The notes under the pieces were generated by a model. The model was given only the letters and a program-made list of their open reading frames with translations, ran no database searches and was not told the DNA's origin. 64,000 nt of DNA, taken from contig JADKKC010000007.1 of assembly GCA_016720685.1 (NCBI GenBank), positions 1 to 64,000 on the forward strand, read 5' to 3'. Each line of letters begins with the position of its first letter. Position 1 is the first letter of the stretch. A program made the translations under genes and the position numbers. Below, one piece after another: positions 47,086-56,493 of the stretch. The stretch comes from Zoogloea sp. (GTDB taxonomy: Bacteria; Pseudomonadota; Gammaproteobacteria; Burkholderiales; Rhodocyclaceae).

Positions 47086-47412
47086 ATGACAAAAACCGGC
47101 TGGCTGGCGCTCGTCGCAGCCGTGCTGCTCGGCGCCCCGGCCTGCGCCGGAACCGGGCAGCCGACGCACCCACTCCAGGTAATCATCGGCTTTGCCGACC
47201 CCACCGACGGCGCCGCGCCCGCCACCCTCGCGGCGCTCAAAAAAACGAGCGGCGCCAGGGTGAACTTCGTATCGTCGATCTCCGAGCGCAGCCACGCCTA
47301 CCAGCTGCTTTGTGCTGCCGGCGACCCGGCCTGCAGCAAGGCCATTGCGGCGCTCAGGGCAGACCCTTCCATCCGGCAGCTGGATCTCGATCAAAAAAAG
47401 GATTTGCGATGA
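47086..47412 (+). CDS. Small secreted protein, possible subtilase prodomain/inhibitor-like partner
   Basis: A 108-residue exported protein. Signal peptide MTKTGWLALVAAVLLGAPA with cleavage after ACA. The mature part (HPLQVIIGFADPTDG, LKKTSGARVNFVSSISERSH, AYQLLC...AIAALRADPSIRQLDLDQ) has the spacing of the ferredoxin-like fold of I9 propeptides, which act as folding chaperones and inhibitors of subtilases. Its ATGA overlap with the S8 peptidase gene downstream supports a partner role. The fold call is an inference. Confidence 0.6.
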   Translation: MTKTGWLALVAAVLLGAPACAGTGQPTHPLQVIIGFADPTDGAAPATLAALKKTSGARVNFVSSISERSHAYQLLCAAGDPACSKAIAALRADPSIRQLDLDQKKDLR

Positions 47413-49235
47413 AAACCGTTCTCACACTTTGCACAGCCCTGCTGGGGCTGGGCGCGCTGCTCGCCGGCCCTGCCGCAGCCGAGGAGGCCCCCGAGGCGCG
47501 GGTCATCGTCAAGCTCAAGCCAGGGTCACCGCTCAAGCAGATCCAGGCCACCAGCCGGATGAAAAGCCTGGGAGAACGCATCGGCATCACGGCAAAAATG
47601 CTCGGCCAGCCCTCGCCCGAACTCCAGGTGATGCGCGCCAGCGGCATCAGCTCCGAGGCCCTGGCAAGCAGGCTATCCAGAGAATACGACGTGGAATACG
47701 CGGTGCCCGACCGCATCAAGCGGATCAAGGCCCTGCCCAATGATCCGCTGTTCAGCCACCAGTGGTACCTGCAGGCAGCCAGCCCCACCCAGCTCGCCGC
47801 CACCAACGCCCAGGCGGCGTGGGACATCACCTCCGGCACCAGCAACGTGGTGGTTGCGGTGGTGGATACCGGTGTGCGCTTCGAGCACGAGGACCTGACC
47901 GCCAAGCTCTTGCCAGGCTACGACTTCGTGCTCGACGACCTTAACTCCGGCGACGGCCAGCCCGGCCGTGACACCGACGCCTCGGACCCCGGCGACTACC
48001 TGTCCACCTCCGATGTCGCCAACGCCACCCTGCGCGCCATGTGCGGCGGCAGCTTTGCAACCCACAACAGCTCGTGGCACGGCACCCAGGTTGCCGGCAT
48101 CGTCGCGGCAGAAGCCAACAATTCCCGCGGCATCGCCGGCATTGGCGGCGCCACCCGCATCCTGCCGATTCGCGCGCTCGGCAAATGTGGCGGCTACGAC
48201 TCGGACATCATCGCCGGCATGCGCTGGGCCGCCGGCCTTGCGGTGCCGGGCCTCCCCGCCAACCCGAATCCAGCCCGGATCATCAACCTGAGCCTGGCCG
48301 GTGAAGGCACTTGCAGCTCCGCTTACGCCAGCGTCGTCGCCGAAATCAGGGCGGTGGGCGCCTTGATCGTGGCGGCCGCCGGCAACGAAACCAGCCCGGT
48401 CGAAGAGCCCGCCAACTGCGCCGGCGTCCTCGGCGTGGCCGGCATCCGCCACATGGGCACCAAGGTGGGCTATTCGAGCTACGGCCCCGAAGTCGGCATC
48501 AGCGCCCCGGCCGGCAACTGCGTCAACATTCTTACCGGCCAGCCCTGCCTGTTTCCCTTCGTCAATACCATCAACCTGGGCCTGAACGGCCCGCTCGGCA
48601 ACGGCTACACCGGCGTCAACGACGTAACGATCGGCACCAGCTTTGCCGTGCCGCTGGTGTCGGGCACGGCCGCGCTGATGCTGGCGGCCAATCCCCTGCT
48701 CGGCGAATCCGAGCTGATGGCGCGCATCAAGCGCGCAGCCACGGCCTTTCCCGTCGATGCCACCCTGCCCACCTGCCCCGCCGTAACGGCTGACGGCCAG
48801 TGCAACTGCACCACCACCACCTGCGGCGCCGGCATGCTCGATACCGCCGCCGCCGTGGCGCTGGCCCTCGAACCCACAGCCGGCATCACGGTATCCGCAG
48901 CGCCCGTCGTCAACACGGCAATCACCCTGACCGCAGCCTCCAACGTGTCGCCCGTGAGCTGGCAATGGATCCAGATCAGCGGCCCAGCCACTGGCAGCTT
49001 CGGCTCGCCTGCGGCAGCAAGCACCACCTTCACCGCCACGTCGGCCGGCAGCTACACGATCCGCCTGACGATCACAGACGCGATCGGGCGCACGACCAGC
49101 GCCGACGCCAGCCTCACCGTTGCATCCGCCCCGTCCTCGGGCGGCGGCGGAGGGGGCGGCGCCACCGATCTCGCCAGCCTCACCGGCATCCTCGCGCTGG
49201 CGCTCTTCGCGGCAAACCGGCGCAACCGGGCCTGA
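47409..49235 (+). CDS. Secreted S8 (subtilisin-like) serine peptidase with C-terminal sorting tail
   Basis: A 608-residue protease. Signal peptide MKTVLTLCTALLGLGALLA; a prodomain follows (ARVIVKLKPGSPLKQIQ to VEYAVPDRIKRI). The catalytic triad sits in VVAVVDTGVRFEHEDL (Asp153), THNSSWHGTQVAGIVAA (His224) and TIGTSFAVPLVSGTAALML (Ser411). A PKD-like or fibronectin-like domain precedes a glycine run (GGGGGGG), a hydrophobic helix LTGILALALFA and basic NRRNRA, which is a GlyGly-CTERM-type signal known to be processed by rhombosortase for cell-surface or secreted export. Coupled to the preceding small protein. Confidence 0.93.
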   Translation: MKTVLTLCTALLGLGALLAGPAAAEEAPEARVIVKLKPGSPLKQIQATSRMKSLGERIGITAKMLGQPSPELQVMRASGISSEALASRLSREYDVEYAVPDRIKRIKALPNDPLFSHQWYLQAASPTQLAATNAQAAWDITSGTSNVVVAVVDTGVRFEHEDLTAKLLPGYDFVLDDLNSGDGQPGRDTDASDPGDYLSTSDVANATLRAMCGGSFATHNSSWHGTQVAGIVAAEANNSRGIAGIGGATRILPIRALGKCGGYDSDIIAGMRWAAGLAVPGLPANPNPARIINLSLAGEGTCSSAYASVVAEIRAVGALIVAAAGNETSPVEEPANCAGVLGVAGIRHMGTKVGYSSYGPEVGISAPAGNCVNILTGQPCLFPFVNTINLGLNGPLGNGYTGVNDVTIGTSFAVPLVSGTAALMLAANPLLGESELMARIKRAATAFPVDATLPTCPAVTADGQCNCTTTTCGAGMLDTAAAVALALEPTAGITVSAAPVVNTAITLTAASNVSPVSWQWIQISGPATGSFGSPAAASTTFTATSAGSYTIRLTITDAIGRTTSADASLTVASAPSSGGGGGGGATDLASLTGILALALFAANRRNRA

Positions 49236-49325
49236 CCATCCGGCGCGGAGCACGCCACGCTCCGCGCCACACCCACTTTACTTTCCCCCTTCCACTTTCA
49301 CCCTTCCGCGGGCTTGCCTGAAAGA

Positions 49326-49341
49326 CTGTTTATTTATACAG
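49326..49341. promoter_or_regulatory. Perfect LexA box upstream of dnaE2
   Basis: CTGTTTATTTATACAG is an exact CTG-N10-CAG SOS box, eight bases before the dnaE2 ATG. It places dnaE2 in the LexA regulon along with lexA-imuA-imuB, about 20 kb away. Confidence 0.92.
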
Positions 49342-49348
49342 TCAACGC

Positions 49349-52300
49349 ATGTCCGCTGATCCGCGTCCTCCTGCACCCGGTTTTGCCGAGCTCTACGCCC
49401 GATCCTGCTTCAGCTTTCTCACCGGCGCATCCCACCCGGAAGAACTGCTCGAGCAGGCGGCAAGCCTGGGCTACAGCGCCCTGGCCATTACCGACGAATG
49501 TTCGCTGGCCGGCGTGGTGCGGGCCTACGCGGCCTGGCGCCATACGCCGGACGCCCCAAAGCTGATCATCGGCAGCAGCATCCGGTTTGAAAACGGGCCA
49601 ACGCTGGTGCTTCTAGCCACCGACCGCGCCGCCTACGGGCAGCTCTCAAGCCTCGTCACCCGCGGGCGGCGGGCGGCCGACAAGGGCAACTACCGCCTCA
49701 CCCGCCTCGACCTCGCCCGTGGCCTGCCCGGCTGCCTGGCGCTGCTGGTGCCGCCGGATCTCATCGATCCCGATCCGCACACCCTCGCCACCGACGCCCG
49801 CTGGCTGGCCGAGCGCTTTCCCGACGCCTGCTGGCTCGCCGCCCCGCTCCACCTGGGGCCGGACGACGCCACCCGGCGCCGCGGGATCAAAGCCGCGGCA
49901 CAATCCGCCGGCATCCCGGTTGCCGCCACCTGCGCGCCGCTGATGCACACGGCCTCGCGCAGGCGCCTGGCCGATGTCCTCACCGCCCTGCGCCACCGGG
50001 TCACCCTCGACGAGGCCGGCTACCTGCTCGCCGCCAACGGCGAACAGCGCCTGCAGCCCCGCGAAATCCTCGCCCGTCGCCACCCGCCCGAATGGCTCGC
50101 CCAAACCCTCGCCATCGCCGAGCGCTGCCATTTCTCGCTGGCCGAGCTGCGCTACGAATACCCTCAGGAGATCGTGCCGCCCAAGGCCACGCCGGCCTCC
50201 CACCTGCGGGCACTGGTCGGCCACGGGCTGCGCCACCGTTATCCGCCCGGCCCCGACGGGCACCCGCAGGTGCCCTCAAGCGTCCTGACCCAGGTGGAAA
50301 AGGAACTCGCCCTGATTGCAGAGCTAGGCTACGAAGCCTTCTTCCTCACCGTCGAAGACATCGTCCGTTTTGCCCGCAGCCGGGGCATCCTGTGCCAGGG
50401 CCGCGGCTCGGCGGCCAACTCGGTGGTGTGCTATGCGCTGGGTGTAACGGAAGTCGACCCCGGCGAAGCCAGCCTGCTCTTCGAGCGCTTCATCTCCCGG
50501 GAGCGCAACGAGCCACCCGATATCGACGTGGATTTCGAACACGACCGGCGCGAAGAAGTCATCCAGTACATCTACACCAAATACGGCCGCGACCGCGCCG
50601 CGCTGGCCGCCACGGTGATCCGCTACCGCCCCAGGAGCGCCCTGCGCGACGTGGGCCGGGCGCTGGGCTTCGACGTCGGCCAGCTCGATCAGCTCACCCG
50701 GCGCCTCGCCTGGTGGGACGGCCGCCAGGTGGCCCCCGAGCGCGTCCGCGAAGCGGGCCTCGACCCGGACAGCCCGCGGGTGCGCCTGCTGCTTGAACTG
50801 GCCAACGAAATCGTCGGTTTTCCCCGCCATCTTTCCCAACACGTGGGCGGCTTTGTGATCTCACGCGGGCCGCTGGCCGAACTGGTGCCCGTCGAAAACG
50901 CCGCAATGGAAGGCCGCACGGTCATCCAGTGGGACAAGGACGACATCGAAACCCTGGGCCTGCTCAAGGTGGACGTGCTGGCCCTCGGCATGCTGTCGGC
51001 GATCCGCCGCAGCCTGCAACTCGTCTCCCGCTGGCGCGGCCAGCCTTTCGCGGTGGCCGACATTCCCCGCGAAGTACCGGCGGTGTACGACATGCTCTGC
51101 GCCGCCGACGCGATGGGCGTCTTTCAGGTGGAATCCCGCGCCCAGATGAGCATGCTGCCGCGCCTCAGGCCGCGCTGCTATTACGATCTGGTGGTGGAGG
51201 TGGCCATCGTGCGACCGGGGCCGATCCAGGGCGGCATGGTCCATCCCTACCTCGGCGCCCGCGAAAAAATCGCCCGCCACGAACCCATCGTCTATCCCCG
51301 CCCGGAGATCGAGCCCGTGCTGCGGCGCACCCACGGCGTGCCGATCTTCCAGGAACAGGTGATGCAGCTGGCCATGGTGGCCGCCGGCTTCAGCGCCGGC
51401 GAGGCCGACCAGTTGCGCCGTGCCATGGGCGCCTGGGGCCGCAAGGGAGATTTGCTGCGCTACCAGGAAAAACTCACCGCCGGCATGCTCGATCGCGGCT
51501 ACGAGCGGGATTTTGCCGAGGCCCTGTGCCGCCAGATCCAGGGTTTCGGCAGCTACGGATTTCCGGAATCCCACGCGGCCAGCTTTGCATTGCTGGTGTA
51601 TGTGTCCGCCTGGCTCAAGTGCTTCGAGCCGGCGGCGTTTCTGTGCGGGCTGCTCAACAGCCAGCCGATGGGCTTTTACGGCCCGTCGCAACTCATCCAG
51701 GATGCCCGTCGCCACGGCGTCGATGTCTTGCCCGTGGACGTGCAGGCCAGCGACTGGGCCTGCGGGCTTACGCCCGCGCCAGCCGCTGCCGCTCGCCCCG
51801 CGGCCCGCCTCGGCCTGCGGCTGGTCAAGGGCTTCAACCCGCAGGCCGCCGAACGCATTGCCCAAGCGCGCCGGCATGGCCCCTTTGGGTCGGTCGATGA
51901 ACTGGCCCGCCGCGCCGGGCTATCCACCACCGAGCTGCGCGTGCTGGCCGTGGCCGGTGCGCTGTCCAGCCTGGCCGGGCACCGGCGCCAGGCCCTGTGG
52001 GCCGCAGCCGGCAGCCAGGCCGCGCCCGGCATGCTCCACGATGCGCCGATTCCCGACACGCCTCCGGCCCTTGCCGCGCCGGCCGAAACCCAGGATCTCC
52101 TTGCCGACTACGCCCGCCTGGGCTTCAGCCTCGGTCGGCATCCCCTCAGCTTTCTGCGCGGCCTGCTTGTGGCCGAACGTTTTTTGAGTGCGGCCGAGAT
52201 TGCCGACTGCCCCGACCGCAAACTGGCCCGCTGTGCCGGCATCGTCACCTGCCGCCAGCGCCCCGGCACCGCCAAGGGCACAATGTTCGTCACCCTCGAA

Positions 52301-52501
52301 GATGAAACCGGCTGGGTCAACGTCATCGTGCGGCCCGAACTCCTTGAAGCCGAACGACGCATCCTGCTTGGCGCCACCCTGCTCGGCATCTACGGCCAGA
52401 TCACCCGCCAGGGCAGCGTGGTGCACCTGCACGCCAAACGGGTGGTCGACCGCTCCGCCCTGCTCGGCCACCTCGCCACCCGCAGCCGGGATTTTCACTG
52501 A
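49349..52501 (+). CDS. dnaE2: Error-prone DNA polymerase DnaE2 (ImuC)
   Basis: The C-family polymerase of the SOS mutasome, 1,050 residues. PHP domain at the N-terminus (ELYARSCFSFLTGASHPEEL, LGYSALAITDECSLAGVVRA); the catalytic aspartates are in NEPPDIDVDFEHDRREEVIQ; palm/finger region QVESRAQMSMLPRLRPRCYY, and the OB domain near the end (GIVTCRQRPGTAKGTMFVTL). Full length and open. It works with ImuA and ImuB, encoded elsewhere in this window. The stop overlaps the convergent cusS stop by 7 bp. Confidence 0.96.
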   Translation: MSADPRPPAPGFAELYARSCFSFLTGASHPEELLEQAASLGYSALAITDECSLAGVVRAYAAWRHTPDAPKLIIGSSIRFENGPTLVLLATDRAAYGQLSSLVTRGRRAADKGNYRLTRLDLARGLPGCLALLVPPDLIDPDPHTLATDARWLAERFPDACWLAAPLHLGPDDATRRRGIKAAAQSAGIPVAATCAPLMHTASRRRLADVLTALRHRVTLDEAGYLLAANGEQRLQPREILARRHPPEWLAQTLAIAERCHFSLAELRYEYPQEIVPPKATPASHLRALVGHGLRHRYPPGPDGHPQVPSSVLTQVEKELALIAELGYEAFFLTVEDIVRFARSRGILCQGRGSAANSVVCYALGVTEVDPGEASLLFERFISRERNEPPDIDVDFEHDRREEVIQYIYTKYGRDRAALAATVIRYRPRSALRDVGRALGFDVGQLDQLTRRLAWWDGRQVAPERVREAGLDPDSPRVRLLLELANEIVGFPRHLSQHVGGFVISRGPLAELVPVENAAMEGRTVIQWDKDDIETLGLLKVDVLALGMLSAIRRSLQLVSRWRGQPFAVADIPREVPAVYDMLCAADAMGVFQVESRAQMSMLPRLRPRCYYDLVVEVAIVRPGPIQGGMVHPYLGAREKIARHEPIVYPRPEIEPVLRRTHGVPIFQEQVMQLAMVAAGFSAGEADQLRRAMGAWGRKGDLLRYQEKLTAGMLDRGYERDFAEALCRQIQGFGSYGFPESHAASFALLVYVSAWLKCFEPAAFLCGLLNSQPMGFYGPSQLIQDARRHGVDVLPVDVQASDWACGLTPAPAAAARPAARLGLRLVKGFNPQAAERIAQARRHGPFGSVDELARRAGLSTTELRVLAVAGALSSLAGHRRQALWAAAGSQAAPGMLHDAPIPDTPPALAAPAETQDLLADYARLGFSLGRHPLSFLRGLLVAERFLSAAEIADCPDRKLARCAGIVTCRQRPGTAKGTMFVTLEDETGWVNVIVRPELLEAERRILLGATLLGIYGQITRQGSVVHLHAKRVVDRSALLGHLATRSRDFH

Positions 52502-53913
52502 TCCATGCTCTTCGAAACCGGAATCCACATCTCGAAAACATTGCTCTGCACCCCGGCTCGCCCTTCGATGTCACCGCCGTGGGCCCGCGCAATCGAGCGG
52601 GTGATCGCAAGACCAAGCCCCGCACCGTCACCGGAACTCCGGCGGGCTGCATCCACGCGGTAAAAGCGGTCGAAAAGCCGCGCAAGGTGGGCCGGCGGAA
52701 TCGGCTCACCGGTGTTTTCAATGGAGAGGCGCGCCGTGGTGGCGCCCGCATCATCGTGAACAAGGCGGGCCGTCGCGACGATTTCGCCCCCTGCCGGCGT
52801 GTAGCGCAGCGCGTTGGACAGCAGGTTGCCGATGGCGCGGCGCAGCATGAGCCGGTCGGCCACCAGCGGCGCCGAACCCGCCTGGCGCAGGCTGACACCG
52901 TTTTCTTCGGCGAGCGCGCCATAAAAATCGAACAGGGCCGCCACCTCGTCGGCAAGATCGAAGCTTTCGCGGCCAGGCACGATCAGGCCGTTGTCGGCCT
53001 TGGCCAGAAAAAGCATGTCGGAAATCATGCGCGACAAACGCTCGAATTCCTCGGCATTGGATTCGAGCACGTCACGGTAAGCCTCCGCCGTGCGGTTGCG
53101 GGAGAGCGCAACCTGGGTCTGGGTCATCAGGTTGCTGACCGGCGTGCGCAGTTCGTGGGCCAGATCGGATGAAAAATCCGACAGCCGCCGGAAGGATTCC
53201 TCCAGCCGGGCCAGCATGTCGTTGAGCGATTCGGCCAGCTCGGCCAGCTCCACCGGTACGGCCTCCACCGACAGGCGCTGGTCGAGGCGCTGGGCGCTGA
53301 CCTCGCCGGCCTTGCGGCGCATGTCGCGCAGCGGCGCCAGCCCCCGCCGGGCCACAAACCAGCCGAGCAGGCCGGTTGCCAGCGAGGCCGCCAGAACGAC
53401 CAACCACAGCGTGCGCATGAACGCATCCATGAAGCTGCGGTGGTGGGAAATGTCGATGGCCACCGCCACGAAGGCCGGCGGCGCGTTGGCCATGCCGGTG
53501 CGCGCCTCACCGACGATGCCGCGAAAATCCACGTTGTCGTCCGAACGCCACACCTGCGGCCGGCCGGCAGGCCCGGCCCGCTCGATCAGCGGTGGCGTAA
53601 ACGACACCCCGTGGGCCGCGAACAGCATCTGGCCGTCCGGCCCGCGCACCGCAATCGCCATGCCGTGATGGCCGATCAGCGCATCGTCGAGCAGTTGCGG
53701 CAGCCCATCCCATTCGCCCGCCGAGCGAACACGCTCCAGCAGATGGCGGGTCAGCTCGAGCTTGCCGCCAAGCTCGGCCATGTCCTGCTCCTCGAAATGC
53801 CCCTCCACCGATCGGACGACTATCTGACCGAGGATCAGCAGCACCACCGTGGACGCCGCCGCAAACAGCAGCGTCAGCCGGAAGGTAAGCGACTGGCGGC
53901 GCACTAAGGACAC
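52495..53913 (-). CDS. cusS: Heavy-metal sensor histidine kinase (CusS-like)
   Basis: Inner-membrane kinase of the copper/silver two-component system. Two membrane helices (LTLLFAAASTVVLLILGQIV; LWLVVLAASLATGLLGWFVA) bracket a periplasmic sensor, then a HAMP region, the H box SSDLAHELRTPVSNLMTQTQ, N box IGNLLSNALRYTPAGGEIV and G box DGAGLGLAITRSIARAHGGD. Start is GTG at 53913, overlapping the end of cusR. Its gene pair is divergent from cusF-cusC-cusB-cusA. Confidence 0.93.
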   Translation of the reverse strand: MSLVRRQSLTFRLTLLFAAASTVVLLILGQIVVRSVEGHFEEQDMAELGGKLELTRHLLERVRSAGEWDGLPQLLDDALIGHHGMAIAVRGPDGQMLFAAHGVSFTPPLIERAGPAGRPQVWRSDDNVDFRGIVGEARTGMANAPPAFVAVAIDISHHRSFMDAFMRTLWLVVLAASLATGLLGWFVARRGLAPLRDMRRKAGEVSAQRLDQRLSVEAVPVELAELAESLNDMLARLEESFRRLSDFSSDLAHELRTPVSNLMTQTQVALSRNRTAEAYRDVLESNAEEFERLSRMISDMLFLAKADNGLIVPGRESFDLADEVAALFDFYGALAEENGVSLRQAGSAPLVADRLMLRRAIGNLLSNALRYTPAGGEIVATARLVHDDAGATTARLSIENTGEPIPPAHLARLFDRFYRVDAARRSSGDGAGLGLAITRSIARAHGGDIEGRAGVQSNVFEMWIPVSKSMDQ

Positions 53914-54587
53914 GCCGGATCCTCCAGCACATAGCCCATGCCCCGCACGGTGCGGATCAGGCGCGGCTCGAAGCCGTCGTCGATCTTGGCGCGCAGGCGC
54001 CGCACGGCCACTTCGATCACGTTGGTGTCGCTGTCGAAGTTCATGTCCCACACCTGGGATGCGATCAGCGAACGCGGCAGCACCTCGCCGTGCCGGCGCA
54101 GCAAGAGTTCAAGAAGGGCGAACTCCTTGGCCGTCAGGTCGATCCTCCGGCCGGCCCGGGTCACCCGTCGGCGCAGCAGGTCCAGCTCCAGATCGGCCAC
54201 CTGCAGGGCATCCAGTTCCTTGCTCCGGGTGCCCCGGCGCAGCAGCGTGCGCACCCTGGCCAGCAGCTCCGAAAAGGCGAAGGGCTTGACGAGGTAATCG
54301 TCAGCGCCGAGTTCCAGCCCCTTGACCCGGTCGTCCACGCTGTCCCTGGCGGTCAGGAACAGCACCGGCATCTCCTTGCCGGCCTTGCGCAGGGCCTGAA
54401 GCACGCGCCAGCCGTCGAGCCCCGGCAACATCACGTCGAGCACGATCAGATCGTAGGCTTCGGTCATGCCGAGATGCAGCCCGTCCATGCCATCACGCAC
54501 AAGATCCACGCTGAAACCCGCCTCGACGAGACCCTGCTTGAGGTAATCCCCGGTTTTGGGTTCGTCCTCGACAATCAAAATCTTCAT
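53904..54587 (-). CDS. cusR: Heavy-metal response regulator (CusR-like)
   Basis: OmpR/PhoB-type regulator of 227 residues. The receiver domain has MKILIVEDEPKTGDYLKQGL, the phospho-acceptor in DLIVLDVMLPGLDGW and KPFAFSELLARV; the winged helix has IDLTAKEFALLELLLRRHGE, VWDMNFDSDTNVIEVAVRRL and TVRGMGYVLED. All fits the CusR/CopR/IrlR group. ATG at 54587 is chosen over an upstream in-frame ATG at 54632. Confidence 0.93.
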   Translation of the reverse strand: MKILIVEDEPKTGDYLKQGLVEAGFSVDLVRDGMDGLHLGMTEAYDLIVLDVMLPGLDGWRVLQALRKAGKEMPVLFLTARDSVDDRVKGLELGADDYLVKPFAFSELLARVRTLLRRGTRSKELDALQVADLELDLLRRRVTRAGRRIDLTAKEFALLELLLRRHGEVLPRSLIASQVWDMNFDSDTNVIEVAVRRLRAKIDDGFEPRLIRTVRGMGYVLEDPACP

Positions 54588-54650
54588 CACGGCCTCTCTG
54601 CGCCCGGAATCACGGGCACAAGTGTCGCCCAAACCCTTCCCGCGCCCAAA

Positions 54651-54672
54651 AAGATTACAAAAAAGTAATCTT
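54651..54672. promoter_or_regulatory. Palindromic CusR/CopR-type operator
   Basis: AAGATTAC and GTAATCTT, exact 8-bp inverted repeats separated by AAAAAA, lie between the divergent cusR and cusF operons. The TTAC...GTAA core is like known CusR/CopR boxes. Confidence 0.65.
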
Positions 54673-54848
54673 CACGACAGCTTCCTGTCGAGGGGCGACG
54701 GCCAGAATGGGCTATCCCGATCCAACGAGGAGTCGCCACGAAGCTACGCCCCCTTGTCCTGACGTCCCTGCTGATCGGCGCCAACGGCTCCAGCAGCGTA
54801 TTTGCCCGTCACTGAATCCCGATCAATCCCTCCAGAAAGAGCACACTC

Positions 54849-55197
54849 ATGCGCGTCCCTCTCGCACCGGTTTTGGCCGCGATAATCGCCACCGTTTCCG
54901 CTTCCGCCTTTGCCGCCCGTTGCCGCCAACGACCACACCGGTCACGCTAAAACGCACGCAGCGCAGGGCGAAGCCTCCATGCAGATGGCCGACGGCATCG
55001 TCAAGAAGGTGGACAAGCCCACCGGCCGCATTACCGTCTCCCACGGCCCCCTGCCCAACGGAATGCCGGCGATGACCATGGCCTTCCGCGTCAAGGATGC
55101 AGCCTGGATCGACAAACTCAAGGAAGGCGACAAGATCCGCTTCATGGCTGAACAGATAAACGGTGCCATGACGCTGGTGCACATCGAACGCCCCTGA
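54849..55197 (+). CDS. cusF: CusF-like periplasmic copper-binding protein, apparent frameshift
   Basis: A small metallochaperone that passes copper or silver to CusB. ATG 54849 begins the signal peptide MRVPLAPVLAAIIATVSASA FA; the frame then stops after RCRQRPHRSR. One frame step near 54911-54920 (GCCGCCCGTT) rejoins the mature part PVAANDHTGHAKTHAAQGEA, followed by the CusF barrel VDKPTGRITVSHGPLPNGMP and AMTMAFRVKDAAWIDKLKEG; the methionines and the tryptophan of the metal site are present. As given, an internal TTG at 54910 would yield a cytoplasmic form. Confidence 0.82.
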
Positions 55198-55227
55198 TCC
55201 GGGCATCACAGGCACGCGGGGTAAATC

Positions 55228-56493
55228 ATGAAGAAATACCTGAAATGCGGAGCCCTGGCAGTGCTCGGAGCCTGGTGTGTGCTGGCCCGGGCCCAGGACC
55301 CGGCCCTTGGCGCAAACGTCGAATCGCTGCTCGATTACGCCCGCAGCCGCAACCCGGAATACGCCGCGATGCGCTTCGAGGCCGACGCCGCCGCCGAGCG
55401 CGTGGTGCCGGCCGGCGCCCTGCCCGACCCCAGGCTGCGCACCGAACTGCGCGACATCACGCGCATGGGCGAACAAAACGCCACCCTGCTGCCAGCCCGC
55501 GTGGGCAGCACCCGCTATCTCGTCATGCAGGATCTGCCCTGGCTCGGCAAGCGCGAGCTGAAGCAGGAGATTGCCGAACTCGAAGCCCGCGGCGCCGAAG
55601 GCCGGGCCAGTGGAAGCTGGGCCGAACTCGCCGCCCGCATCAAGGCCGCCCATGCCCGGTTCCAGTACGTTTACCGCAGCGAACAGCTGGCGCGGGAAAT
55701 CCTCGACCTGATGGTGCGCCTCGAGAAAATCGCGCAGGTACGCTACGCCGGCGGCCTCGCGGCCCAGCAGGACGTGATCCGCGCCCAGGTGGAGCAAACC
55801 GGCATGCGCGGCGAACTCATCGCCCTCGACGCCGAAAGCCGGCAGTTGCAGGCACGCATCAACGCCCTCCTTGCCCGCCCTGCCGCCGCGCCCCTGGATG
55901 CACCAGGCCTGCTGCGCCCCCTGCCGGCGCCGGCCAGCCTCGAGCCCGCCGCACTGGAAGACCGGGTGCGCTCGCGTAACCCCCAGCTTTTCGCCGACGA
56001 GGCCCGCCTGCGTTCCGCCGAAAAAACGCGCGAGCTGACTTACAAAAACCGCTACCCGGATTTCACCCTCGGCGTGTCGCCCATCCAGTACCAGGGCTCG
56101 GTAAAGGAATGGGAGCTGATGCTGGAACTCAACCTGCCGCTGCAGCAAGGCACCCGCCGGGCGCAGGAGCGCGAAGCGGAAGCCATGCTGTCGGCCGCCC
56201 GGTCCCGCCGCGATGCGACCGCCAACCAGGTGCTGGGCGAGCTGTCCGGCAATCTCTCGGCCTTCAATGCGGCCCGACGCACCGAAACCCTTACCACCAG
56301 CAGCCTGCTCCCCCAGACCGAGCTTGCCTTCCGGGCGGCCCTCGCGGGCTACGAAACGGGCAAGGTCGATTTCGCCACCCTGCTCGACGCACAGCGTCAA
56401 ATCCGCCTGGCGCGCCAGGCCAGCCTCAAGGCCCAGGCCGAAGCCCGGATGAGCCTGGCCGAAATCGAACGCATCCTCGGAGAAGACCTATGA
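55228..56493 (+). CDS. cusC: TolC-family outer membrane factor of the Cus efflux system
   Basis: Outer-membrane channel of a tripartite metal efflux pump. N-terminal signal (MKKYLKCGALAVLGAWCVLA) then two OEP repeats with heptad helices (SLLDYARSRNPEYAAMRFEA, LSAFNAARRTETLTTSSLLP, AGYETGKVDFATLLDAQRQI). 421 residues. Ends GEDL with the stop overlapping the cusB ATG (ATGA). Confidence 0.9.
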   Translation: MKKYLKCGALAVLGAWCVLARAQDPALGANVESLLDYARSRNPEYAAMRFEADAAAERVVPAGALPDPRLRTELRDITRMGEQNATLLPARVGSTRYLVMQDLPWLGKRELKQEIAELEARGAEGRASGSWAELAARIKAAHARFQYVYRSEQLAREILDLMVRLEKIAQVRYAGGLAAQQDVIRAQVEQTGMRGELIALDAESRQLQARINALLARPAAAPLDAPGLLRPLPAPASLEPAALEDRVRSRNPQLFADEARLRSAEKTRELTYKNRYPDFTLGVSPIQYQGSVKEWELMLELNLPLQQGTRRAQEREAEAMLSAARSRRDATANQVLGELSGNLSAFNAARRTETLTTSSLLPQTELAFRAALAGYETGKVDFATLLDAQRQIRLARQASLKAQAEARMSLAEIERILGEDL

